Numbered from the stretch's first letter, positions 1 to 8,961 are shown. The stretch is 64,000 nucleotides of DNA from Bauldia sp. (GCA_026126065.1 JAHCJY010000003.1:434001-498000); one strand, 5' to 3'. The notes: generated by a model not told the origin, from the sequence alone. Numbers and translations: made by a program.

Positions 1-156
1 ATAGAGGGCCTCGCGTCGGCCGAGGCGATCACGCTCTTCTTCGCCCTCCCCGACGGCGCTCCCCACGCCGAACTCACGATAGGCTTCCTCATCGGCGCCA
101 CCGGAAAGGCCGCTTTCGCCGCGGCGCGGGCCGCCTGGCAGCCACAACGGCCCTGA
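1..156 (+). CDS. C-terminal end of a secreted-family protein (5' end outside window)
   Basis: The window opens inside a + strand frame that ends with TGA at 154-156. The 51 visible residues resemble the C-terminus of the secreted proteins at 749-1789 and 25845-26891: a segment ending in FFALPDGAPHAELTIGF matches the position of VTFSGPDGVSETLRL in the latter, and the AAARAAWQ ending matches the AALPAWQ ending of the protein at 18648-19592. Function is unknown. Only the last domain is visible, so whether the gene is intact cannot be judged. Confidence 0.55.
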   Translation: MEGLASAEAITLFFALPDGAPHAELTIGFLIGATGKAAFAAARAAWQPQRP

Positions 157-228
157 CGACAGGGGCGAGAGCGACTGCCCACTCCGCGGCCGCCTTCCGC
201 AGGCGGTGCCGTGCCTCCGTCGGAACGT

Positions 229-279
229 CTCCGGCCGCCACCCCGCGAGGCGGCGGCCGGCAAGGCCCGTCGTGCTGCG
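229..279. repeat. 51-bp hairpin repeat, copy 1
   Basis: This stretch is identical to 3527-3577. It contains a perfect 9-bp stem (CCGGCCGCC at 231-239 pairing with GGCGGCCGG at 252-260). The second copy lies just downstream of the capsid stop codon, so the unit may be a transcription terminator or a mobile intergenic hairpin. Here it runs into a signal-peptide fragment on the minus strand. I see no complete gene in the rest of 157-748. Confidence 0.7.
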
Positions 280-282
280 AGC

Positions 283-357
283 CTGCTGGGCGCCCGCCAA
301 CTGCACCGGCGCCAGGAGCCAGACGCCGACGATCAGAACCGCGTGCAGAATACGCAT
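283..357 (-). pseudogene. Orphan signal-peptide fragment
   Basis: Reading leftwards from ATG at 357-355, the frame begins MRILHAVLIVGVWLLAP and ends in an AGAQQ cleavage site, a typical Sec signal peptide like those of the secreted paralogues. Right after it the sequence enters the 51-bp hairpin repeat; the frame stays open to the window edge but is arginine-rich and runs antisense to the gene at 1-156. I read it as the decapitated 5' end of a secreted-protein gene whose body was lost. Confidence 0.45.
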
Positions 358-748
358 GTGCGTCCCCCTGAGTGACGAACATAGCATGAACATGGCGCGG
401 CGCCACGGGAGACTGCGATCGCAGCGGCAGCATCTCCGGGCAGCCGCTCGAAGCGCTCCTTGCTCAGCCGCACCTCACCCTGATGTCCCAACGGAAGTCG
501 GGCCGCCTCTCTGACAAGACAGCGCCGTGCGACGGTCGGTGCAGCGGCTTCGCTGGTCCGCTGCTGGGCGACGGCACCGTTCGTGAGCCCGACCACGCCG
601 ACGACGAGGACCTTTCGAAGCGGGATCGACTCTCCACGTCAGAGCATAGTGATCGGCAGCGCTTCGGACGCCCCGGAAGGCAACGCCCTTGACGTTCGGG
701 CCGCAGCATGGACACTTGCTCGTTCTCTGTTTGTTTTATGAGGGCCCC

Positions 749-1789
749 ATGCGGCGCGTTCTCCTTGCGGCAGCGTTTGTCGTCGCTATGCTTTCGATCG
801 CCCGGGCACAGCCCGCGGAGGGGCCCGCGGTTCTCGAACTTTTCGACCCCCAGGGGAGACTCGTTCACGGTACGGTCACGTGGCGGATCGCTGACTTCGG
901 AGCGGGACCTGCGATTGCGGCCGACATCGTGCTACCGGAACTCCGCATTGACGCTCTGGCGGTCTTGGAACGCATCGAAAGTCGTGGCGGCCCGAGCTAC
1001 TTCTTTCAGTTCTGGGCCATAAGGCCCCGGAGTGCCATCCTCGGCGGGGTACCGCAAATGGGCCGGGAAATCGCGGAGGGCCTCGCCATCTTCAACCGCG
1101 AGACTGATATTGGCCCGGTGGCGCTCGCCTTGCCGACATACGGTCCGTTGTTGTGGCCCGGGTCCGATGCGACACCCGACCTCGATTTGCTGCGCTCCGC
1201 AGGCTTCTGCACGATTGTGGCGCGCGTCGGAATTCTCTGCTGGTCCGCTGGACAGGGCGCCCGCGCTGTAATCGATGCGGTGCTGACCGAATGGGCGCAA
1301 CGTCCGGAGATTCTCGAGCCCATTCTCTGGTCGAGGGACTTCCTGACCGTTCCCGCGAGCCTGCGCGGCTCGCGCTACGACGCTCGCGATGTGAATGGCT
1401 GGGTGATATGGGAACTTTTCGGCGATGCGCGTGCCACCCTCCGGTTCCGGAATGTCGATGTGGCGATCGACGTGGGTTTTGCCGCCGTCCAGCAAGGCAT
1501 CCGGATGACCGTTTCGCCGCTGCCGGAAGACATGTTCTATGACGGCGGCACTCCGGCACTCGTGGGTCTGATCGTAGACCGGCCGACGCCTGATGGCATC
1601 GCGGTGACGACCGAACCTGACGGCGTGATGATCACGGGCGATCCGGCCGCGATCGTCGCCTGGCTCAGCGCAGCCCGGCGCATCTCCATCGAGTTCGGAA
1701 ATGGCCGCGCCGGGAGCGCCGGGCTGGAGCTGGGCGTGAGAAACCGCTCCTTGGAGGCGTTCGCGGCGCTGTTGCGCCCTGCGCCGTGA
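749..1789 (+). CDS. Secreted protein of a local paralogue family
   Basis: This gene encodes 346 residues with a Sec signal peptide (MRRVLLAAAFVVAMLSIARA, then QP). I chose ATG 749 because the signal peptide starts there; the frame stays open upstream to 689. It is clearly related to the protein at 25845-26891: WRIADFGAGPAIA matches WQEVDFGTGPAIA near the N-terminus, and EPDGVMITGDPAAIVAWL matches QPDGLRLSGDPVIIGAWL near the C-terminus. No catalytic motif is recognised. It lies tail-to-tail with the minus-strand virion-like gene at 1832-3382. Function is unknown; location should be periplasmic or extracellular. Confidence 0.75.
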   Translation: MRRVLLAAAFVVAMLSIARAQPAEGPAVLELFDPQGRLVHGTVTWRIADFGAGPAIAADIVLPELRIDALAVLERIESRGGPSYFFQFWAIRPRSAILGGVPQMGREIAEGLAIFNRETDIGPVALALPTYGPLLWPGSDATPDLDLLRSAGFCTIVARVGILCWSAGQGARAVIDAVLTEWAQRPEILEPILWSRDFLTVPASLRGSRYDARDVNGWVIWELFGDARATLRFRNVDVAIDVGFAAVQQGIRMTVSPLPEDMFYDGGTPALVGLIVDRPTPDGIAVTTEPDGVMITGDPAAIVAWLSAARRISIEFGNGRAGSAGLELGVRNRSLEAFAALLRPAP

Positions 1790-1831
1790 GGGCCGCGGCG
1801 AAGCCAGCGCAACAACGCTCTGGGATGACGA

Positions 1832-3382
1832 TCAGGGCGTATCCCAGACCAGCCCGCCGGAAGGGATGGCACCCGGAATGCCTTCGCCATAGCGGAAGTG
1901 AAATCCGCCGGTCTGCGGCACGATGGCAAAGCCGCCAGCGTAGTCCGGCAGGATGTCTTCCTGACCGTAGGCGTAGCCATGGGTCGACGGCGGTGCTGCC
2001 TGGTTCAGAAGGTATTGATTGAGGTTTCTGCCGGTGTATCGGGTGGCGTACTTGCCGACAGTATTGATCCCGAGCGGAGCGATGAGGGGGGCGTCGAAGT
2101 ACCGGGACAATGGCGACCAGCCCGTGCCAAGGGCGGCCCCGGTCGCCGCTCGCTCGATACTGTTCCCAAGGTCGCGGCCCGACGCGAAACCACCGATGGC
2201 CCCTGTCGCACCCGCCGCGGCAGCGTTACGGCCGACACTGTTCCACACTTGCTGCCACGGCACTTCCATGCCGGTCTGACTGGCGTAGGTCTTGAGCGCG
2301 TCGTAGGCGTTCTCGGCCCGCGGAAACATAATGCGGGCCCAGGGGAGTGCCGCCAGACCCAGGTTGGCTGTCCAGTTCCCGGTGTTGGTCCAGCCCGGCA
2401 GCTCGCCGGCCAGCCGGTCGGCGTTGCGGAAGCCGGCCGCTCGCGCTTCCTCGTAGGTTGCCGGCCCGGTGGCCTGGATCGCGGCCTCAATTATTGGCGA
2501 CAGGCCGAGCGTACCGGTCGTCATCAGAGCCCGCCCGGCGGCCTCGGTTTCCCCAGCTGGATCAGCAAAGACATCTCGGGTAAAGGCGCCCCCGGTGGCG
2601 CGGTTGATGCCGTTGACCAGCGCGCCGCCGATCACGTTCGCGACCCGTGTGGTGACGTCATCCCAAGCGCCGTTTTGGACGAGAGTCTGCCACGCCCCAA
2701 GGTGGTCGAACAGTGCGTTGTTCGCGGTCAATGTACCGCTGGCGATTGCCTCGACGAGGGCGCTGGCCAGGGTGCGAGCCTCAGCGGAGAGACCAGGCTG
2801 GTCCGCGTACGACGCGATCATCGGCAATAGATCGGTCATGTCCACCGGGACGCTCTCGTCTCCATTCCAGGGGCGGTCCTGGTCGGACTGAGCGCCAAGC
2901 AGGTAGTCTAGCATCCGCCCGCGTGCGTCTTCGTGATCGGCGAACAGCGGCTGCACCTGTCCTGGAGCGAAATAGAGTCCTCCGCTCGCCGCATCGATGG
3001 CGTCGCGCAGCGCGTCCGCCGGATGGACTCCGAAGTCGGTGAGCCCAAGCAGCTCCAGTTCATCGGCAATGCGATCGAGTTCCGCCGCTTCTGGAGGCGG
3101 GAGCTGCCACAGCCGGCCGATGATTCCGTTGAGCCACGCCCTTTCGTTCTCGGAGTTGAAGCGGTCCTCGGGAATGGCGTCGCGTGCCTGTCGAAGGAGT
3201 TCGACCGTCTGCGTGATGTCAACGGAACCCGTGCCACCGGGATTCCACCCGGCGGCTTGCGCGTCATAGGGGGCTACGGCGAACGGCTCGAGTTCGGCGG
3301 GCAGAACGATACCCGGACCGCCGGTGGCGAGCGTGTAGCCCAATGGCGGAGCGGCCGCGTACGGGCTGTAGCGATCAGTCAT
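1832..3382 (-). CDS. Large virion-like protein, Ala/Gly-rich
   Basis: This 516-residue protein is rich in Ala, Gly, Pro and Asp and has no signal peptide. It is a paralogue of the protein at 24179-25696: both have a GWNPG(G/A)TG(S/V)VDI block near residue 50, a QLDRIADE-like helix (ELDRIADELELLG), an AIDAA(S/G)GG block and an INRATGGA(F/Y)TR block near the middle. It lies downstream of the capsid gene on the same strand, where P22-like phages carry head-completion, ejection and tail genes, so an internal or ejected virion protein is a reasonable guess. No enzyme motif is visible. It is the intact member of the pair. Confidence 0.7.
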   Translation of the reverse strand: MTDRYSPYAAAPPLGYTLATGGPGIVLPAELEPFAVAPYDAQAAGWNPGGTGSVDITQTVELLRQARDAIPEDRFNSENERAWLNGIIGRLWQLPPPEAAELDRIADELELLGLTDFGVHPADALRDAIDAASGGLYFAPGQVQPLFADHEDARGRMLDYLLGAQSDQDRPWNGDESVPVDMTDLLPMIASYADQPGLSAEARTLASALVEAIASGTLTANNALFDHLGAWQTLVQNGAWDDVTTRVANVIGGALVNGINRATGGAFTRDVFADPAGETEAAGRALMTTGTLGLSPIIEAAIQATGPATYEEARAAGFRNADRLAGELPGWTNTGNWTANLGLAALPWARIMFPRAENAYDALKTYASQTGMEVPWQQVWNSVGRNAAAAGATGAIGGFASGRDLGNSIERAATGAALGTGWSPLSRYFDAPLIAPLGINTVGKYATRYTGRNLNQYLLNQAAPPSTHGYAYGQEDILPDYAGGFAIVPQTGGFHFRYGEGIPGAIPSGGLVWDTP

Positions 3383-3526
3383 TTCCTGTTGCTCCTTGCT
3401 GTCAGGCTAAGGCGTCGGCCAAGGCCGACTGGCTGCAGCGTCTTTCGGGACTCGACCCGGCGGTGCTCAGCCGAACCCATTTCCGCGAGGCATCCTCGCT
3501 CGTCGGCAGGTCGCTTCCTGGAAGGA

Positions 3527-3577
3527 CTCCGGCCGCCACCCCGCGAGGCGGCGGCCGGCAAGGCCCGTCGTGCTGCG
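3527..3577. repeat. 51-bp hairpin repeat, copy 2
   Basis: This is identical to 229-279, with the perfect 9-bp stem at 3529-3537 and 3550-3558. It sits immediately downstream of the capsid gene stop codon on the minus strand, where a terminator would be expected, but no T-run follows. Confidence 0.7.
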
Positions 3578-3580
3578 GGC

Positions 3581-4843
3581 CTAGATATCCGCCGCCAGCG
3601 ACGCCCGCACCGCGAGCCGCGGGTCGATGCACTTCACGCCGTAGAGGATGTCGAGGCGCCAGTTCGAGATGTCGTTGGCGCCGTCATAGTAGGGGATGAG
3701 GCGGATGGAGAGCCCCTTGAAGCTCTTCCGCGCCACGTCCACAGCGCCCGGCGGCTTTTCCATCGGCACCATGCAGAGCGCGAAGGCGTTCTTGTGGAAG
3801 AAGAGGTTCTGCGTGTAGTTCGTCGACGCCGTGCCCTGCCAGGTCACGACGTTGTTGTCGAGGTCGGAGCCGTCGACCGAGGTGTCGAGGTCGCACGTCT
3901 TCTGCGCGCCGGACAGGATGATCGGCGGCCAGATCTCGACGTCCGTCTCGTTGGACGAGGCGGTGGCGGCCTCCATCACGGCGAACATCTTGAGGTGCGG
4001 CAGGCGCGCTTTCGTCACCGGGTGGACGTCATAGAGGCCGGCGATCGTGAAGGTGTCGCCATAGGCGATCGTCGAGGTCGAGGCCGCCATGCCGTCGATG
4101 TGGATGGTAATGGTGCTGGCGTTCTTCACGGTCGCCCAGGTGAAGGTGCCGTCGACGATGGTGAGGTCGATGGCGTCGGTGCCGGTACGCGTGCCAGTCG
4201 TGTGGACCGGGACGTTGTGGGACATGTAGGTCTCGACGCCGCCGATCGTGCCGAGCTTGGCGTTCCGGTAGGCGCCCTTCGCAGCGTCCTGGATGTAGAG
4301 CGCGGTCTGCGATCCCAGCATCTTCCAGTGGTCCGCCGGCGACAGGATCGCATAGCGCTGGTCCTGCGGAATGGCGCAGGTGTCCATCCGCGTCGGCGCC
4401 AATGCATAGTCGGCGAAAGAATCGATGCCGCCGGACGGGATCGTCACGTGGTTGGGCACATTGCGGTAGAGCGCCATCAGGTCGAGGTCGACCTGGCTGG
4501 CGAGCTGGACCACCGCCGGGCGGATGACCCGCTCGGACAGTTCGCCGATCTTCAGCGTCAGGTCCGCCGACGTGAACTTGAAGTCGATGCCCTTCTGCTT
4601 GTCGATCGTGATGGTGGTCTTGCCCTCCACCACGTCCTGGGCGGACGCGGTGGCGCCGTCGCGCACGGTGAAGTCGGTCGGGCGGCGCACCGTCAGCGTG
4701 TCGCCGACGGTGTAGCCGTTGCTGCCCTTGGTGAACTCGTTCTCGTGCGCCCGGTGGACGAGGTTCGCCATCACCAGCTCGCCCTCGAGGATGTCGAGGG
4801 CCTCGGACGCGATGATGTCGGCGGTCAGTGTCGTGTTCGGCAT
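3581..4843 (-). CDS. Major capsid protein, P22 coat-like
   Basis: This 420-residue protein starts MPNTTLTADIIASEALDIL and contains features typical of P22-type coat proteins annotated in many prophages: EFTKGSNGYTVGDTLTVRRP near residue 40, KGIDFKFTSADL, LASQVDLDLMALY, and a central DQRYAILSPADHWKML block. It would form the icosahedral shell (HK97 fold). The start at 4843 has an AAGGATCC ribosome-binding stretch just upstream. It lies downstream of the scaffold gene, as in P22-like phages, but a DUF559 element has been inserted between the two. Fold assignment is from sequence resemblance only; an N4-gp56-type capsid is the alternative. Confidence 0.8.
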   Translation of the reverse strand: MPNTTLTADIIASEALDILEGELVMANLVHRAHENEFTKGSNGYTVGDTLTVRRPTDFTVRDGATASAQDVVEGKTTITIDKQKGIDFKFTSADLTLKIGELSERVIRPAVVQLASQVDLDLMALYRNVPNHVTIPSGGIDSFADYALAPTRMDTCAIPQDQRYAILSPADHWKMLGSQTALYIQDAAKGAYRNAKLGTIGGVETYMSHNVPVHTTGTRTGTDAIDLTIVDGTFTWATVKNASTITIHIDGMAASTSTIAYGDTFTIAGLYDVHPVTKARLPHLKMFAVMEAATASSNETDVEIWPPIILSGAQKTCDLDTSVDGSDLDNNVVTWQGTASTNYTQNLFFHKNAFALCMVPMEKPPGAVDVARKSFKGLSIRLIPYYDGANDISNWRLDILYGVKCIDPRLAVRASLAADI

Positions 4844-4993
4844 GGAAGGATCCTTCTGGCGGCGCGTTCATTGGCCGCGCGGGGAGGGTGGGCGCCTCGC
4901 GGCGCTCGGTGGGAGGAGGTGGTTGCAAGGTGCTTCGGAGGCACTCGCCCGATGCACAATGCCGATTCCACTGGGCGGAGTTTCGCCCAAGTT

Positions 4994-5051
4994 CACCTCT
5001 CCCCGCCGGGGAGAGGTCGACCGCAGCTTGCTGCGGGCGGGTGAGGGGGGG
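4994..5051. repeat. Left inverted repeat flanking the DUF559 gene
   Basis: The repeat contains CACCTCTCCCC at 4994-5004, a short hairpin with GGGGAGAGGT, and then GGGTGAGGGGGG at 5039-5050. The same elements occur in reverse orientation at 5490-5553. Hairpins of this kind are common intergenic repeats in alphaproteobacteria. Confidence 0.75.
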
Positions 5052-5109
5052 CCAACCTCACGGTCGGGTACCCATTGTCGTCCGACGTGCAGTCGTGTCA
5101 CGCAGGGGT

Positions 5110-5454
5110 ATGGACCGCTTCCGTCAGGCCACTGCGAAACGCCTGCGCGACAGCCAGACCAGCGCCGAAGCGAAGCTCTGGCAGGCGCTACGCAATCGTC
5201 GGTTGGCGAATTGGAAGTTCCGTCGCCAGCACCCGATCGATCGCTTCGTCGTCGATTTCGTCACGATTGATGGCCGGCTTATCATCGAGCTCGACGGAGC
5301 ATCACACTCCCGGCCGCGAGAGATTGCCCGCGATGAAGAACGGACGAGGGTTCTTGAATCTCTCGGCTACCGCGTCATCCGCGTCTTCAACATCGACGTG
5401 TACGAGAACCTCGAAGGCGTCATCGACGGCATTCTGACCGACTTGCGACCATAG
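5110..5454 (+). CDS. DUF559 endonuclease-like protein
   Basis: This 114-residue protein has the layout of DUF559 proteins, a Vsr-like restriction-endonuclease fold: SAEAKLWQALRNRRL (residues 19-33), FRRQHPIDRFVVDFV (38-52, with the family's F-R-R-Q and D-F motifs), LIIELDGASH (59-68, catalytic Asp/Glu region) and a C-terminal GYRVIRVFN strand. The start at 5110 matches the usual length of the family. It is on the opposite strand to the surrounding capsid and scaffold genes and is framed by inverted repeats, so it looks like a passenger. The biological role of DUF559 proteins is unsettled. Confidence 0.85.
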   Translation: MDRFRQATAKRLRDSQTSAEAKLWQALRNRRLANWKFRRQHPIDRFVVDFVTIDGRLIIELDGASHSRPREIARDEERTRVLESLGYRVIRVFNIDVYENLEGVIDGILTDLRP

Positions 5455-5489
5455 GATTCTGTCGCGGGAGTGCGAGCCGATGGGGCGGT

Positions 5490-5553
5490 CCCCCCTCACC
5501 CGGATCGATCCGCTGCGCGCCTCGATCCGACCTCTCCCCGACGGGGCGAGGTG
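5490..5553. repeat. Right inverted repeat flanking the DUF559 gene
   Basis: CCCCCCTCACCC (5490-5501), then CGACCTCTCCCCG followed by GGGGCGAGGTG (5528-5552). This is the mirror image of the repeat at 4994-5051. Together they bracket the DUF559 gene. Confidence 0.75.
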
Positions 5554-5568
5554 TCCATGGTGTGGTGT

Positions 5569-6913
5569 TCAGGCTCGCCGCTGCGCGCGGCGAAGCTCGA
5601 TGTAGTCGGCCGCGTTCTCGCTGGTGGCGAGCTCGGCGAGGGAGCGCATCGGCCCCGCGGCCCCGCCGCGGAGCGGAGCGAGCGGCGCGGGCGCCCTTGT
5701 CGGCCGCGGCGCGGCGGCACCCGCGATCGCCGTCTCGAGGCGGCCCACCGCGCGGGCAGCCTCCCGCGGCGACAGCCGGTTCAGCTCGGCCAGCTTCTCC
5801 GGGCTTCGGGCGAGGTGATATTCGAGCCTTGCCGTGTGCTCGCTCTCGACCAGCGCCTCCGCCAGCGCATGCGACACCGGCATCCGGGCGGCGCCGACGA
5901 CGCGGTCGTAGTCGGGCAGCTCCGCACGCGCATGGTCCTGCTTGGCGGCGTAGGCCCGAGCCAGGGCGGTGTGCCGCTGCGCGGCCGCATCCGAAGCACG
6001 CCGGAGGGTCGGGTCGAACCACGCCGCGCCCGGAGCGCCTTCGGGGGAAGCACCGCGGGCAGCCGGCGCCGGCGCGAAACCGTCCGGACCGATCGGCGGC
6101 CGGCCATGCGCCGCGCCATCCGACGAGGGCTCCTGGCCGCGCGCTGCCGCAAGCGCCGCCGCCTGCCGCGGATCGCCCGCCGCCGGCCAGCGCGCCGGGG
6201 CCGAAGGGCATTGTCGAGGCCGCGGGCGCGGCGCCTCCGGCGACCGGCCCCGGCGCTCCACGCGGGTCCGGCGAAAGCCGGCGCCGGGGTAGCTGCCCGC
6301 GGCCATCATCCGGCCGCTACATGCTGGCCGCCGACCGCTGCGCACCGGCGCGGGCGGCGCGCGACGCCGGCTTCCGCTGGCTGGCCGACCGCAACGCACA
6401 GGCCCTTGCCGGCGGCTGAAGGAGTGGGTGATGCGCCTTGAAGGAAAGGTGATGGTGGTGACGGGCGCGGCGGGCGGCATCGGCCGCGCGGACCTGCATC
6501 GCGGCTTCGCCGGCGGCAGGAGATCGTCGCCAGACCGGCCCGCTCGGCTGGGGGCGCGCTTCGCCGGCGCGGTTGCGGCGCCACGCCGCCTCCGCGGCCG
6601 TTTCGCGGGGCATCGCCGGCCTGCCCGGACCGAATCCGGCATCGCCGCGCCCGTCCCGGCCGGCCGTGCCGGCGCGCGCCCCGCCGCGGAGATCGGCGAC
6701 CTCGGCCTCGAGCCGCTCGATCCGCGCCCGGTAGCGCGCAGCGCCCGATCGTCCCCGGCCGTGCCGCTCGTCCTCGCCGTCGCCTTCCGCTTCGGCCGCT
6801 TCGGCCGCGCGCTTCTCGCGATACGTCATCGGCTCGGAGAAGCCGCCGCCTTCCGGCCAGCCAGCCTCCTCCGCTCCCGCGGCCGAACCGGCCGCAAGTT
6901 CAAGATCGTCCAA
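5569..6913 (-). pseudogene. Scaffold-like phage protein, interrupted
   Basis: The N-terminal part starts at 6913 (TTG start, reading LDDLELAAGSAAGAEEAGW) and continues with an acidic, glutamate-rich coiled-coil stretch (YRARIERLEAEVADLRGG, about residues 61-78), as in phage scaffolding proteins. The C-terminal part, in a different frame, covers about 6270-5569 and includes YDRVVGAARMPVSHALAEAL and a helical tail ending ENAADYIELRRAQRRA. Between them (about 6305-6500) neither frame looks phage-like; instead the + strand reads as the border of two chromosomal genes. The gene sits between portal and capsid genes, the usual scaffold position. I infer that an insertion broke it. Confidence 0.55.
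6320..6490 (+). pseudogene. Inserted gene-border fragment with an SDR N-terminus
   Basis: On the + strand a frame ends ARDAGFRWLADRNAQALAGG with TGA at 6417-6419. After AAGGAGTGGGTG, a good ribosome-binding site, a second frame starts at 6431 with MRLEGKVMVVTGAAGGIGRA. That is the classical N-terminus of a short-chain dehydrogenase/reductase, with the TGxxxGIG nucleotide-binding motif. After about 20 residues the resemblance stops. The upstream tail was not identified. This looks like a piece of a chromosomal operon pasted into the scaffold gene. Confidence 0.5.
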
Positions 6914-7010
6914 TGGTGTTCTCCGTGTTGGGTGGGGCTGCTAGAAGCGTGGCGGCGGCCGCCCTGGGGCGGGCCGTCAACCGCGGGGGCGGACGTTGCT
7001 CAAAGGAGCC

Positions 7011-7967
7011 ATGTTCTATGCGACGCGTCCGCCGAAGCTGGCGTTGCTGAAGGCGTGGGGCAAGGTCGTCAGCAGGAGCTACGATTCGCGCGAGAGCGTG
7101 GGCATCTTCGCGAGCGGCAGGGGCGGTTCAACCTGGCTCAGCGAGGTTATCTGCGCGCCACGGGGGACGATACTGCAGTACGAGCCGTTTCATTCGGGGA
7201 GCAACCCCACGGCCGCACGGTTTGGCGTAGGAGGACGTCCGCATTTCACGGACGCGCGGCCACCGACGGCATCGCAGCAGCGTTTTCTCCGCGGTCTATT
7301 CGACGGGTCGATCCTGAACTTCGAGACCGCGATGAACAACCAGCGTCCCAGGCCCGGTCTCATGGATTTCGTCAGGTTCCGGCGCTTCGTGGCGAAGTTC
7401 ATCTCTGCCAATCTGGCCCTCGACTGGATCACGAAGAACCTGGGGATCAAGGCAGTTCTCCTGCTCCGGCACCCGTGCGCAGTCGTTTCGTCGCAACTGG
7501 CCTATGGGGACGGCTGGCGCAAGGCGTCACGGGAGCGGATTCGTGTGCCCGAATCCGTCTTCGAGGACTTTCCTCATTTTGGGAGCATCCGCGACGACAT
7601 AGAGACAACAGAGGAAGCGTTGGCGTTCGTATGGGCGGTCGAGGCCCTTGTGCCTCTTGTAGTTCCTGTCCGGAACAGACGGTGGAGGACCGTGTTTTAC
7701 GAAGACCTCGCGATGGACCCGGTGACGGGGTTTCAGCAACTGTTCGATGATCTCCGGATCGAGCACCCGCCCAACCTTGCGGACATCGTACGCCGCCCCA
7801 GCCGATCCGTCACCCAGACGGTGAAGGGCGTCGACGGCTGGAGGCGGACTCTCCACCCTGACCAGGTCAGCAGGATACTGTCGATCACCGCCCGGATGGG
7901 CGTGGATTTCTACGATGACCGCAACGAGCCGCTGCGGGAATCAAGGTTGATTTCAGCTATTGGCTGA
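7011..7967 (+). CDS. PAPS-dependent sulfotransferase
   Basis: This 318-residue protein resembles sulfotransferases that move a sulfuryl group from 3'-phosphoadenosine 5'-phosphosulfate to a carbohydrate or other acceptor. The 5'-phosphosulfate loop is visible as SGRGGSTWL (residues 35-43) and the 3'-phosphate site as LLLRHPCAVVSSQ (about 150-162). It has no membrane segment. It is a close paralogue of the minus-strand protein at 12679-13716 (shared blocks FASGRGGSTWL, EPFH-SNPTA, RHPCAVV, FYEDL/YYEDL). ATG 7011 follows AAAGGAG closely; a TTG at 6996 in the same frame is an alternative start. It is followed by a glycosyltransferase gene, suggesting joint modification of surface glycan. Confidence 0.85.
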   Translation: MFYATRPPKLALLKAWGKVVSRSYDSRESVGIFASGRGGSTWLSEVICAPRGTILQYEPFHSGSNPTAARFGVGGRPHFTDARPPTASQQRFLRGLFDGSILNFETAMNNQRPRPGLMDFVRFRRFVAKFISANLALDWITKNLGIKAVLLLRHPCAVVSSQLAYGDGWRKASRERIRVPESVFEDFPHFGSIRDDIETTEEALAFVWAVEALVPLVVPVRNRRWRTVFYEDLAMDPVTGFQQLFDDLRIEHPPNLADIVRRPSRSVTQTVKGVDGWRRTLHPDQVSRILSITARMGVDFYDDRNEPLRESRLISAIG

Positions 7968-8160
7968 CCGCGCGCCCTCGGCGCAATGGCGTTCTTGTCC
8001 GCCGGGGCTAGGGTGGAGTCACCGTCCAGGGTAGAAGCGCGTGTCGATGGTGTGGTCCCGCTGGGGACATCGACGCCGCGTGGTCCGCCTCTCCGGGGGT
8101 ACAGGTTGGCGTGTTCTCCGCGGCCGAGGGCGCATTCGTTCCGCTTTGATCCTACGAAGC

Positions 8161-8961
8161 GTGACGGATCGGCCGCTGCGACGGGAGGAGTGCTTGGCGT
8201 TCGGGGACCTGTTCGACGGTTATTGCGTGCTCCATGCGCCGTTCGCGACGGCCCATCGTCGCCCGCAGTTCGAGCGCGAGCTTCTCCGGATCGGCGTAAC
8301 CCGCTTTCAGATCGTGGAGGCCCGGCGCGTTCCGCCCGATGAGCCGGACGCGGCCCCCTTCAAGTCGCCGGCGGAACTGAGCCTCCTCGACGCATTCGCG
8401 AGCGCGATCCGGCTGGCGCGCGACTCCGGTTGGGGCTCCGTCGCGATCTTCGAGGACGACGTCATCTTCCGGCGCCGATTCACCCGGCGCTGGGCACAGG
8501 TCGAGGACGCGGTACGGAACACGCCGTGGGATGTCCTCACGCTGCATCGCTGGTCGTGGAAGGACCAGATCACCATCGAGCGGCTCTTGGCGCGGACGAG
8601 TCTGGTTCCGATCCGCTGGACGCTGTGCGCTCACGCCTTGGTCATCCGCGCCCAAGGATATGACAAGGTCCTCCTGGCACTGACAGAGTGCCGTGAGGCG
8701 GGCAGGCCGGCGGATTTTTTCGTCGGCCGCCTAACGCGCAGCGGCGGCGTGCTCCTTGCCACCAGCCACAATCTCGCCGGGCAGACGAGCCACCTTGGCG
8801 GGAGCACGATCCAGGGCGGAGAAACGAAGCGCCGGCGATTGCGCTACGACTTCCTCACCCGGTTCGGCTCGTACCGGAGCCGGTTGGAATTCTGGGCCGT
8901 CCGAGCGGGCCGCGGGGTTCTTCGCTTTTCGCGCGGTCTGACCGGACGGGCCCAGCGATGA
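8161..8961 (+). CDS. Family 25 glycosyltransferase
   Basis: The protein resembles GT25 enzymes of lipooligosaccharide synthesis: a short N-terminal strand (FDGYCVLHAP), the sequence SLLDAFASAIRLARDSGW followed by the acidic AIFEDDVIF motif, then WDVLTLHRW. EDD is the metal/nucleotide-sugar motif of the family. The frame is open upstream to 8041, where a GTG could also start it; I chose GTG 8161 because resemblance begins about 14 residues later, but the start is uncertain. The stop codon overlaps the start of the next (broken) frame, ATGA at 8958-8961. The acceptor cannot be told from sequence. Confidence 0.75.
   Translation: MTDRPLRREECLAFGDLFDGYCVLHAPFATAHRRPQFERELLRIGVTRFQIVEARRVPPDEPDAAPFKSPAELSLLDAFASAIRLARDSGWGSVAIFEDDVIFRRRFTRRWAQVEDAVRNTPWDVLTLHRWSWKDQITIERLLARTSLVPIRWTLCAHALVIRAQGYDKVLLALTECREAGRPADFFVGRLTRSGGVLLATSHNLAGQTSHLGGSTIQGGETKRRRLRYDFLTRFGSYRSRLEFWAVRAGRGVLRFSRGLTGRAQR

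Noticed and set aside
2933..5044. A 703-codon open frame on the + strand.
   Set aside because: It is antisense to the virion-like gene (1832-3382) and the capsid gene (3581-4843), is rich in Arg and His, and has no family character. High GC keeps antisense frames open.
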